Assembly (NCBI GenBank): GCA_036986155.1
Contig: BTRA01000161.1
Span: 1-6,441, forward strand
DNA: 6,441 bases
Source of the DNA: JACZXQ01 sp036986155
GTDB lineage: Bacteria > Gemmatimonadota > Gemmatimonadetes > Longimicrobiales > Gaopeijiaceae
Direction of reading: 5' to 3'
Part shown: piece after piece, positions 1-5,588 of the stretch
Numbering within the stretch: the first letter of the stretch is position 1
Layout: each line of letters begins with the position of its first letter
The notes under the pieces: generated by a model
The model's input: only the letters and a program-made list of their open reading frames with translations
Told to the model about the DNA's origin: nothing
Database searches by the model: none
Translations under genes and position numbers: made by a program

Positions 1-292
1 GCCTACCCAGTAACGCGACCTCTCCCGGCCCTTTGGCCACCCCGATCAGGGCGCCGAGAGTAACCGCGTCACAAAGAGGGGACTCCACGAGGCCGCACAG
101 GTCGTAGCCCACACGGGGCGGAGGTCGAAGATCACAGTACCCATCCTCGATGGGAAAACGTTCACGGCAGTTCGCGCAGCCGAGCGATCCGCTCAACACT
201 CGCCGGTCAGCCAACTCATCCGCCAAGAGCACCAACCCGAACTCCGGCCCACAACGCGGGCATGCGAGGCGGTCCGTCAGGAGAAGATGCAC
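1..292 (-). CDS. Zinc-ribbon (Trm112-like) protein, probable SAM methyltransferase N-terminus, partial
   Basis: The first 97 codons are visible and the gene runs off the left edge. I read it from a GTG at 292-290, 17 bases after the stop of the upstream SDR gene and in the same direction, so it is probably the fourth gene of the pterin operon. The translation begins VHLLLTDRLACPRCG and carries two Cys pairs, C11-P-R-C14 and C39-A-N-C42, followed by RFPIEDGYCDLRP. This CxxC-(about 25)-CxxC layout ending in FPIxDG is typical of the Trm112/YcaR-like zinc ribbon that in many bacteria is fused ahead of a class I SAM-dependent methyltransferase. The methyltransferase domain would begin near residue 75 (PGEVALLG could be the start of motif I), but most of it is outside the window, so that part is inference. 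A GGGGG run a few bases upstream is a weak ribosome site. No ATG start exists in this frame. Confidence 0.7.
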   Translation of the reverse strand, partial: MHLLLTDRLACPRCGPEFGLVLLADELADRRVLSGSLGCANCRERFPIEDGYCDLRPPPRVGYDLCGLVESPLCDAVTLGALIGVAKGPGEVALLGR

Positions 293-309
293 CGAGGGCC
301 CCCGAGCTT

Positions 310-1071
310 TCAGGCGCGGGTGATTTGCAGGAGCGGAATCTGGACGGTTTGAGGGCGAGTGCACACGAATACGACCGCCTCGGCTACTTCGTTCGGGGTG
401 AGCATCGCTTCGCGCCCCGGCAACGATGGGTCATTGTCCGGGTCCATGGGGTCCCAGATTGGGGTGTCCGTCGCCGATGGCTCGACGAGGCAAGCGCGCA
501 CCCCCGTGCCACGCACCTCCTCGACCAGGACCTCGTGAAGCCCTCTCAAGCCGTACTTGGAGGCCGAATAGGCCGCGTTGCCGGGGAAGGCCTCGCGTCC
601 CGCCACCGAGCCGAGGTTGACCACCAAGCCACTGCCGCGTTGAAGCATCGCGGGCAACAAACACCGGAGCAACCAAAACGCGGCACCAAGGTTCACGTCC
701 ACGTTGCGGTCGAATAGATCGGGGGTGGTTTCGTGGATCGGCGCGATGTCGAACACTCCGGCGGCGTTGACCACGAGGTCCGGGACTCCCCGGCGATCGA
801 TGAGACCAGTCATCACTGCGGCGGTGGCGCTACGGTCGGTCAGGTCGACGGGTAAGGCAGTGCCGCCGAGTTCGAGCGCCAACTCCTCGAGTCGTTCTAC
901 CGACCGAGACACGAGAACGACGTGTGAGCCCTCCCGCGCCAGGGCCTGTGCGACAGCGCGCCCGATCCCTCGACTGGCGCCTGTGACCAACGCCAAACGC
1001 CCCGTGAGCGCGGAGGTCGTACCCCCGCCCGGGAGGGTCAAGGGGACAGTGGGGTGTGCGTGGCCATGCAT
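310..1071 (-). CDS. Short-chain dehydrogenase/reductase, candidate sepiapterin reductase
   Basis: A classical SDR of 253 residues with a complete active site: cofactor motif TGASRGIG (30-37), NAAG (102-105), and the catalytic tetrad N127, S155, Y168, K172 in YSASK. The arginine after beta-strand 2 (VSRS, residue 56) suggests NADP(H). It follows folE and a PTPS-type gene in the same direction. In BH4 synthesis the last step, reduction of 6-pyruvoyltetrahydropterin, is made by an SDR (sepiapterin reductase), so that role is the natural guess. The protein itself shows only generic SDR features, and substrate cannot be read from it. The start is uncertain. The ATG at 1071 overlaps folE by 34 bases and gives an odd HGHAHPT leader without a good ribosome site. 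A TTG at 1041-1039 overlaps the folE TGA as TTGA, giving 243 residues and a tighter coupling. Both precede the Rossmann fold, so function is unaffected. Confidence 0.9.
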   Translation of the reverse strand: MHGHAHPTVPLTLPGGGTTSALTGRLALVTGASRGIGRAVAQALAREGSHVVLVSRSVERLEELALELGGTALPVDLTDRSATAAVMTGLIDRRGVPDLVVNAAGVFDIAPIHETTPDLFDRNVDVNLGAAFWLLRCLLPAMLQRGSGLVVNLGSVAGREAFPGNAAYSASKYGLRGLHEVLVEEVRGTGVRACLVEPSATDTPIWDPMDPDNDPSLPGREAMLTPNEVAEAVVFVCTRPQTVQIPLLQITRA

Positions 1072-1637
1072 AGGCGAAGAAACTCGTCCCGCGTGCGCTG
1101 GTCATCCAGGAATACACCCCGCATCGCCGACGTGATCGTCTTCGAGTTCTGTTTTTCCACCCCACGCATCATCATGCACAGGTGGTACGCCTCCACGATC
1201 ACACCGACGCCCTGGGGTTCGATGATCTCCCAAAGCGCCTGGGCGATCTGTTCGGTCATGCGCTCCTGAACCTGAAAGCGACGGGCGTAGGTCTCGACCA
1301 GGCGGGCGGCTTTGCTGATGCCCATGATCCTGCCGTCCGGGATGTATGCTACGTGCACCTTGCCGAAGAAAGGGAGCAGGTGGTGCTCGCACAGCGAGTA
1401 CATCTCGATGTCCTTCACGAGCACCATGTTGTGGTGCTGCTCCTCGAAAATGGCACCGCCGACCGCATCCTCGGCAGTCATTCGAAATCCACGTGTGAGG
1501 AACCGCATGCTATTCGCGACGCGCTCTGGCGTGTCACGCATACCGTCTCGCTCAGGGTCGTCCCCCAGCCGCCGAATCATCTCCGCCACTAGCTCCGGAA
1601 ACGCCACTCCGGAAAGATCGGTGCCCGTGTTCGACAA
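1038..1637 (-). CDS. folE: GTP cyclohydrolase I
   Basis: Converts GTP to 7,8-dihydroneopterin triphosphate plus formate in the cytosol, the entry step to folate, BH4 and (in many bacteria) queuosine. From the TTG start it has 199 residues, close to a compact FolE core. The zinc and catalytic residues are all present: C83, H85 and H86 in SLCEHHLLPFFGKVHV, and H152 and C154 in YHLCMMMRGVEKQNSKT. The GISKAARLVETYARRFQVQE segment (106-125) is the typical family block. I chose TTG 1637-1635 over an in-frame ATG at 1691 because AAGGAG (1650-1645) lies exactly 7 bases upstream of it, while the ATG start would run 43 bases into the preceding gene and add a non-homologous Arg-rich stretch. The Shine-Dalgarno overlaps the stop codon of the preceding gene, so translation of the two is probably coupled. 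Confidence 0.96.
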   Translation of the reverse strand: MSNTGTDLSGVAFPELVAEMIRRLGDDPERDGMRDTPERVANSMRFLTRGFRMTAEDAVGGAIFEEQHHNMVLVKDIEMYSLCEHHLLPFFGKVHVAYIPDGRIMGISKAARLVETYARRFQVQERMTEQIAQALWEIIEPQGVGVIVEAYHLCMMMRGVEKQNSKTITSAMRGVFLDDQRTRDEFLRLCMATHTPLSP

Positions 1638-1648
1638 GTTTGAACTCC

Positions 1649-2065
1649 TTAGCCGCCGGTGTACTCGACGAAGTTGCGATCCGTCTCCCACAGCACCAGG
1701 CGGGAGAGCGTGACGCCCTCAGGCATGGTGGTCGCCAGGCGCCGCCATATACCCACGACCAGGTTCTCAGTGGACGTAATGGCACCCCGCATCCATTCGA
1801 CGTCGATATTGAGGTTCTTATGGTCCAAGTCCCGGACCACCCGCGTCTCCACCAGGTCCCTCAAGTCGCCCAAATCCATTACGAACCCGGTATCGGGGTT
1901 GAGTTCGGACTCGACGGTCACGTCCAGGTCGTAATTGTGGCCGTGCCAATTGGGATTCGCGCACGGCCCGAACACGTCTCGGTTCCGCTCTTCCGGCCAA
2001 TCCGGGTTTTCGAGGCGGTGGGCCGCACAGAAATGAGCCCGCCTGGTGATCTTCACTCGAGGCAT
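1649..2065 (-). CDS. 6-pyruvoyltetrahydropterin synthase (PTPS-II type; QueD superfamily)
   Basis: Zinc-dependent lyase that turns dihydroneopterin triphosphate into 6-pyruvoyltetrahydropterin. The 138-residue protein has the zinc ligands H16, H41 and H43, catalytic C35, the D81-H82 pair in LDHKNLN, the pterin-contacting STEN (98-101) and E127 in WETD. The spacing C35-ANPNW-HGH is C-X5-HGH, as in human PTPS (CNNPNGHGHNY), whereas E. coli QueD has C-X3-HGH. NPDTGFVMDLGDL and DLDHKNLN also read like the animal enzyme. This, with folE and an SDR next to it, favours tetrahydrobiopterin synthesis over queuosine. A QueD-like role is the alternative, since the superfamily is promiscuous. The start is the ATG at 2065-2063, with GGAG six bases upstream; a frame extension to 2095 adds ten residues outside the fold. 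It is the first gene of the minus-strand operon, preceded by the structured RNA leader. Confidence 0.93.
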   Translation of the reverse strand: MPRVKITRRAHFCAAHRLENPDWPEERNRDVFGPCANPNWHGHNYDLDVTVESELNPDTGFVMDLGDLRDLVETRVVRDLDHKNLNIDVEWMRGAITSTENLVVGIWRRLATTMPEGVTLSRLVLWETDRNFVEYTGG

Positions 2066-2171
2066 GCGTCTCTCCGGTGGGATCCGATAGCACACGGCCG
2101 GGACAGCCGCCGAGGGGGAAAGCTATAGACCCGCTGGAGCGTCGGGAAGAGACCCTGCTACGCATGCGTCC

Positions 2172-2210
2172 AAAAAACGGGAGGCCGACATCGTTTCGAC
2201 ATCGGCCTCC
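2172..2210 (-). terminator. Rho-independent terminator of the leader/small RNA
   Basis: Read on the minus strand, the arms GGAGGCCGA and TCGGCCTCC (9 perfect pairs) enclose TGTCG-AAA-CGATG, which adds five more pairs (two of them G-U) around an AAA loop. The stem is followed by CG and then six T. On the plus strand the inner part does not pair and no T run follows directly, so the direction is clearly minus. It ends a transcript about 107 bases before the PTPS start codon, which means either premature termination (attenuation) of the pterin operon or the end of a separate small RNA. Confidence 0.85.
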
Positions 2211-2360
2211 ATGGTATGCCGGAGGGTTTTTATTGAAGCCCAGGGACACTCATGGAAACTTCCTCCGTGCTTCCGCCTTCCCCTTGGGCGTGGCGTCCAC
2301 TCGGAGAGTCAGTCCCGGCTTCACGGGTGTTGGCTCAATAAATGAGCCCTCCAGCACACC
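2172..2360 (-). ncRNA. Candidate structured leader RNA (riboswitch-like) or small RNA upstream of the pterin operon
   Basis: The predicted transcript of about 189 nt starts at the +1 expected from the promoter at 2367-2396 and ends at the terminator. Structure that I can pair by hand: (a) a 5' hairpin beginning at the first base, GGTGT (2360-2356) with ACACC (2330-2326), then GGCTCA (2348-2343) with TGAGCC (2337-2332) around loop TTTAT; (b) a long helix of 2322-2306 with 2251-2235, pairing GAAGCC/GGCTTC, GGGAC/GTCCC and ACTC/GAGT, 15 pairs with two offset two-base UG bulges; (c) inside it a small hairpin, CGCC/GGCG plus CCC/GGG around AAG; (d) the terminator hairpin. It does not match the cobalamin, TPP, SAM-I, preQ1-I, THF, fluoride, c-di-GMP-I, tmRNA, SRP, RNase P or 6S signatures that I know. 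Ligand and function are unknown. Confidence 0.55.
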
Positions 2361-2366
2361 TAAACG

Positions 2367-2396
2367 AATATAGGCGGCTCTCGCTCGCTCTGTCTA
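2367..2396 (-). promoter_or_regulatory. Sigma-70-type promoter for the leader RNA and pterin operon
   Basis: On the minus strand TAGACA (2396-2391, five of six to TTGACA) is separated by 18 bases from TATATT (2372-2367, five of six to TATAAT). The expected +1 is near 2360, exactly the first G of the 5' hairpin of the candidate RNA, which supports the assignment. A weaker second candidate -10, TATAGC (2127-2122), lies after the terminator without a clear -35. If real, it would let the pterin genes be transcribed separately from the RNA. Confidence 0.6.
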
Positions 2397-2654
2397 CCCA
2401 ATGGATCGAGCCGGAAGGACTGTTTCCAACCTGAAGACTCCCCTGTGCGCATTTATTTCTCACACCGGCAGAAAGTACTCGACTCTTCGAAAGACACATG
2501 CCTCACCGGCAAGCCTCATCTGACACATCAAGCAGTTGTAACCAAACGACTTAGACCCACCAACCCTCCCCCCACTACGCTCCTGGAACGCCAAGGCACG
2601 CGTCTTGTTCAAGTGCACGTTAACGGAGGTTCCGAATTTCGACCCGAGGCCAAC
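2397..2654. other. Gene-free stretch between the divergent leader promoter and the plus-strand hypothetical gene
   Basis: No convincing gene here. A plus-strand frame open from GTG 2445 continues into the hypothetical gene, but by hand count only about half of its third codon positions are G/C, against clearly more in the genes around, and it includes runs such as PTNPPPTTLL with no family resemblance. I read it as untranslated upstream sequence, less GC-rich than the genes on either side. I could not identify a confident plus-strand promoter in it. Confidence 0.5.
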
Positions 2655-3113
2655 ATGAGAACTCGTATTCACGCAGACGGCTGGTTGGACATCACCGACC
2701 GTAGGAGAGTGCGGACACCTGGAAGACCCACCAAGACGGTGGAGCCGGCCCCCGAGAGGGAGGCCCTGGCATTCTTACTGTCGCACAGCTTTCCTGGTCA
2801 TCGGCGCGTGGCCCGCGCCATGACCGATATCGATCGTAGGAAGATTCAGATCGCGATTTACGCCCACTCCGTCAGCGAGCGCATGACGCTTGTGGATCGG
2901 GTTTGGAGAGACATCACCGAGCCCGTGGGACCGCCCAAGCGGGAGGATAAACCGGAGCTGATCCAAGTGGTCCGCTTCGGCGACAAGTGGGCTTACCCGC
3001 TCTATCTGGAGGGAACGGTCACGCGTGTCCTCCCCCACGGAGGCGTGCCGATACCGATGCGTGAGAAGCAGCTTCGGAAAGAAGAACTGCAGCTCAACCT
3101 CGGAGGATCCTGA
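2655..3113 (+). CDS. Hypothetical protein, unrecognised
   Basis: A 152-residue, strongly charged, Arg/Lys-rich protein that I do not recognise. It has no signal peptide, membrane segment or Cys motif. Visible parts: a basic N-terminus with RRR (16-18), a Pro-rich linker TPGRPTKTVEPAPERE (21-36), a probable helical middle (about 37-88, including DIDRRKIQIAIYA), a beta-rich stretch IQVVRFGDKWAYPLYLEGTV (103-122), and a charged tail MREKQLRKEELQLNL (135-149). The ATG at 2655 is chosen because GAGG sits five bases upstream and because codon use turns G/C-rich at third positions only after it; the frame itself is open back to GTG 2445. It is a single gene, divergent from the pterin operon leader and convergent with fumC, so context gives no function. 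The opposite-strand frame (2775-3176) looks less likely to be coding. Confidence 0.6.
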   Translation: MRTRIHADGWLDITDRRRVRTPGRPTKTVEPAPEREALAFLLSHSFPGHRRVARAMTDIDRRKIQIAIYAHSVSERMTLVDRVWRDITEPVGPPKREDKPELIQVVRFGDKWAYPLYLEGTVTRVLPHGGVPIPMREKQLRKEELQLNLGGS

Positions 3114-3220
3114 GTCTTCTCGGAGCCATAGCCCGGCGCACCCGATTCGGAGTCTTGTCCGCATCCCTCGAGGCAAGGGTATTCGTGCGCGGCGGGCGAA
3201 GGTGACGGTGTTGCCGGGCC

Positions 3221-3258
3221 GCTCGGGCCCGCCCGAGCCAGGCTTCCCTGGAAGCCTG
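3221..3258. terminator. Two abutting palindromic hairpins after fumC, probable bidirectional terminator
   Basis: GCTCGGGC-CC-GCCCGAGC (3221-3238) is followed without a gap by CAGGCTTCC-CT-GGAAGCCTG (3239-3258). Both are perfect inverted repeats, and as hairpins they would open to four-base loops with 7 and 8 pairs. They begin two bases past the fumC stop codon (3261-3263) and lie in the convergent gap between fumC and the plus-strand hypothetical gene. Neither direction has a long T run, so this is a GC-rich terminator or 3'-end stabiliser by position, not a classic intrinsic terminator. Confidence 0.55.
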
Positions 3259-3260
3259 TT

Positions 3261-4655
3261 CTAGTCGGGGAGGCCGGGCTCCGTCATTCCACGCACGTCC
3301 AGAGCTTCGGCCAACTTCGACGCGTCCAGCAACTGTCGGCGCTCGACCACCTCGCGCACCGAAATGCCTTCTTTGGCGGCCTCCTTTGCAACCGTCGCAG
3401 CCTTGTCGTATCCGATGTACGGGTTCAGCGCCGTGGCGATGGAGGGGTTGAGTTCGAGAAGCTCCTTGGCCCGGTCCTCGTTGACCTGAATCCCTATGAG
3501 ACACCGGTCTGTGAACACCCTGGCGATGTTGGCCAGAAGCGTGATGGACTCCTGAAGCGCGTGCGACAGCACTGGCATCATGACGTTGAGTTCGAAGTTG
3601 CCGCGTCCGCCCGCGATCGTGATCGTCGTGTGGTTCCCCATCACGCGGGACGCCACCATCATCATCGCCTCGGCCATGACCGGATTCACCTTCCCCGGCA
3701 TGATCGAGCTGCCCGGTTGTACAGCGGGAAGCGAGATCTCAGAGATGCCCGAAGTAGGGCCGCTTCCCAACCAGCGAACGTCGTCGGCGATTTTCAGCAT
3801 ACTCGTTGCCACGACGTTCAGCGCTCCCGACACGCTCACTGCGGCATCTTTGGAGGCCTGCGCTTCGAAGTGGTTCTCGGCTTCCCGGAACGGAATCCCG
3901 AGCTCGTCGGAGATGCGAGCGATGGTGCGGCTCGCGAACTCTGGGTGGGTGTTGATACCCGTCCCGGTGGCCGTGCCTCCGAGCGCCAATTCGGCGAGCT
4001 CGTCGGAGGCACGTTGGACTCTACCGATTCCCTTGATTACCTGATTGGCGTAACCGCCGAACTCCTGCCCCAACCGTACAGGTGTGGCATCCATGAGATG
4101 TGTGCGGCCCGATTTGACCACATGATCAAAGGCCTCGGCCTTCTCGGACAAGGCTCCGGCGAAGTGCTCGAGCGCGGGCACCAACTCCTCCGCGATCGCC
4201 AGCCTGGCGGCCACGTGAATCGCGGTCGGGATCACATCGTTAGAGGATTGCCCGAAGTTCACCTGGTCGTTGGCATGCACCGCTTGGGCCTTCGCGCCGA
4301 GGAGTTGCGTGGCCCGCCGAGCAATGACCTCGTTCGCATTCATGTTCGTCGACGTGCCGGACCCCGTCTGGTAGATGTCCAGAACGAACTCCGCGTCCCA
4401 CGTGCCGACTGCCACCTCCTCGGCGGCCTCGGCGATCGCTCCAGCAACGGTTCGGTCCAACTTGCCAAGCTCCGCGTTGGTCAAGGCGGCGGCCTTCTTG
4501 ATCAACCCCAGGGCTTGGATGAAACGACGGCCAAACCGTTGGCCACTGACGGGGAAGTTCTCGAACGCCCGCTGGGTTTGGGCTCCGTAGAGTGCGTTCT
4601 CCGGAACCTTCACCTCACCCAGGGAGTCCTTCTCGATCCGGTAACCGCTGGACAT
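3261..4655 (-). CDS. fumC: Class II fumarate hydratase
   Basis: Reversible hydration of fumarate to malate in the TCA cycle; iron-free, homotetrameric, cytosolic. The 464-residue length is typical. Family blocks: QTGSGTSTNMNANEV (96-110), HANDQVNFGQSSNDVIPTA (127-145), SGRTHLMDATPVRLGQE (182-198) with the catalytic base H186, ALGGTATGTGINTHPEF (224-240), and the signature GSSIMPGKVNP (315-325) with S316 on the mobile loop plus K322 and N324. The G in MPGKVNP favours fumarase over aspartase (MPAKVNP in that branch). The ATG at 4655 has GAGG five bases upstream. It lies downstream of an SDR gene in the same direction, but a strong GC hairpin and about 130 bases separate them, so it may have its own promoter; I could not assign one with confidence. 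The long open frame on the opposite strand is a shadow of this gene. Confidence 0.97.
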   Translation of the reverse strand: MSSGYRIEKDSLGEVKVPENALYGAQTQRAFENFPVSGQRFGRRFIQALGLIKKAAALTNAELGKLDRTVAGAIAEAAEEVAVGTWDAEFVLDIYQTGSGTSTNMNANEVIARRATQLLGAKAQAVHANDQVNFGQSSNDVIPTAIHVAARLAIAEELVPALEHFAGALSEKAEAFDHVVKSGRTHLMDATPVRLGQEFGGYANQVIKGIGRVQRASDELAELALGGTATGTGINTHPEFASRTIARISDELGIPFREAENHFEAQASKDAAVSVSGALNVVATSMLKIADDVRWLGSGPTSGISEISLPAVQPGSSIMPGKVNPVMAEAMMMVASRVMGNHTTITIAGGRGNFELNVMMPVLSHALQESITLLANIARVFTDRCLIGIQVNEDRAKELLELNPSIATALNPYIGYDKAATVAKEAAKEGISVREVVERRQLLDASKLAEALDVRGMTEPGLPD

Positions 4656-4752
4656 AATCGCCTCACACGGGATGGAATGCGCTCGCCGTACCGGAGGTCC
4701 GGGAAGACCCCCATAGAAGGAACATACGAAACGGAGTGCCGCGGTCCAGGCA

Positions 4753-4781
4753 CTGCGGCCGGGTCGGGGCCCCGGCCGCAG
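4753..4781 (-). terminator. GC-rich hairpin between the SDR gene and fumC
   Basis: CTGCGGCCGGG (4753-4763) and CCCGGCCGCAG (4771-4781) are perfect 11-base inverted repeats around a seven-base spacer, starting four bases after the SDR stop codon (4788-4786). There is no T run after it on the minus strand. It probably ends or reduces read-through from the SDR gene into fumC. Confidence 0.5.
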
Positions 4782-4785
4782 ACGC

Positions 4786-5508
4786 CTACCTCTTGGGGGG
4801 TCGGCTCGGCCGCATCTCGATCCGGCTCACCAGCGCATTCCCACCGTAGCCAAGCAGGTGGAGAACCGCCGAAGCCACGTCCTCCGGCGCGAGCTTCCAT
4901 GCCGACTCCGGCGATGCTGGGATGCCACCGAAGTCCGTGTTGACGCTGCCCGGCATGATTGTGGCGACGCGAATGCCATCGTGACGCAGATCCAGCATCA
5001 TGGCCTCGGAGAGCCCCAACAGTCCAAACTTGCTCGCGTTGTAGCCTGTGCCTCCGGCGAACGGGTTTCGGCAGGCCAATGAGCCGACATTCACGATCCA
5101 AGCGTCGTCGCTGTCCAACAGGTGCGGCAAAGCGGCCTTGGAGCAGTAAAACACACCGCCCAGGTTCGTGTCGATCTGCCGCTGCCAGTCCTCTACAGTG
5201 AGCTCCGTGATGGCCGCGTAGATCCCTACCGCGGCATTGTTGACAAGCACATCCAGCCGCCCCAACTCTTCGACCGCACCACCCACCAACTCCCGACAGT
5301 CCTCTACCCGGCTCACGTCGCACGCGATGCCAACAACGCGTCCCGCACCCTTGGCATCGAGATCGGCAGCCACGCGTTCCACGTCACCAGCCGACCGCGA
5401 GCTGATCACGACGTCGGCTCCGGCCTCCGCCAGGGCAGTCGCCACGGACAGTCCGATGCCCTTGGTGCTCCCCGTCACCACGCATGCCTTTCCCGCGATT
5501 CCGTCCAT
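4786..5508 (-). CDS. Short-chain dehydrogenase/reductase (SDR family)
   Basis: A classical SDR of 240 residues with TGSTKGIG (12-19), NNAA (90-93) and the tetrad N115, S143, Y156, K160 in YNASK. SSRS after beta-strand 2 (36-39, R38) suggests NADP(H) preference. It ends with a beta strand and a basic tail, VSRIEMRPSRPPKR, a form seen in SDRs with broad or unknown substrates, so I do not assign a substrate. The start at ATG 5508 is preferred over an in-frame ATG at 5571 because MDGIAGKACVVTG places the Rossmann motif at its usual distance. The longer start would add 21 residues of no resemblance and would reach almost to the start of the divergent gene. A weak GAGGAC/GGGG purine run lies upstream. 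It is transcribed away from the pteridine-reductase-like gene, with 80 bases between them. Confidence 0.92.
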   Translation of the reverse strand: MDGIAGKACVVTGSTKGIGLSVATALAEAGADVVISSRSAGDVERVAADLDAKGAGRVVGIACDVSRVEDCRELVGGAVEELGRLDVLVNNAAVGIYAAITELTVEDWQRQIDTNLGGVFYCSKAALPHLLDSDDAWIVNVGSLACRNPFAGGTGYNASKFGLLGLSEAMMLDLRHDGIRVATIMPGSVNTDFGGIPASPESAWKLAPEDVASAVLHLLGYGGNALVSRIEMRPSRPPKR

Positions 5509-5554
5509 ATTCGCCCCGTCCTCGCTCGCTGAGTAAATCACCGGTGGCCGTCCC

Positions 5555-5582
5555 TTGCGACTCTCCGGCACCTGCTTAGGTT
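5555..5582 (+). promoter_or_regulatory. Possible promoter of the pteridine-reductase-like gene, leaderless
   Basis: TTGCGA (5555-5560), a 16-base spacer and TAGGTT (5577-5582) lie directly before the ATG at 5589. With the usual distance, transcription would begin at the start codon itself, giving a leaderless mRNA; only a weak AGG is present as a ribosome site. The -10 match is modest (three of six), so this is tentative. Confidence 0.3.
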
Positions 5583-5588
5583 CGCCCC

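Noticed and set aside
704..1135. Plus-strand frame across the SDR and folE junction.
   Set aside because: Antisense to two genes with intact catalytic motifs; Ser/Arg/Thr-rich shadow composition.
2230..2253. Minus-strand mini-ORF of seven codons (MSVPGLQ) with GGAGG eight bases upstream inside the leader RNA, a possible leader peptide.
   Set aside because: Almost all of it is the right arm of the 15-pair helix (2235-2251), and it has no run of one amino acid that would suit classic attenuation. Probably chance.
2172..2360. Match of the leader RNA to known riboswitches or housekeeping RNAs (cobalamin, TPP, SAM, THF, preQ1, c-di-GMP, 6S, SRP, RNase P, tmRNA).
   Set aside because: I looked for the conserved core sequences that I know for each and found none. 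Without a covariance search I cannot exclude rarer classes.
2380..2395. CTCGCTCGCTC-type short repeat, also seen near 5520-5530.
   Set aside because: Too short and too simple to be a meaningful repeat family in a GC-rich genome; treated as coincidence.
2445..2654. Upstream extension of the plus-strand hypothetical gene from GTG 2445.
   Set aside because: Third codon positions show no G/C bias, there is no ribosome site at 2445, and a better start with GAGG exists at 2655.
3561..4943. A 460-codon open frame on the plus strand across fumC.
   Set aside because: It is antisense to the clear fumC gene, has Arg/Gly/His-rich low-complexity content and no family resemblance. It is a shadow of a GC-rich gene.
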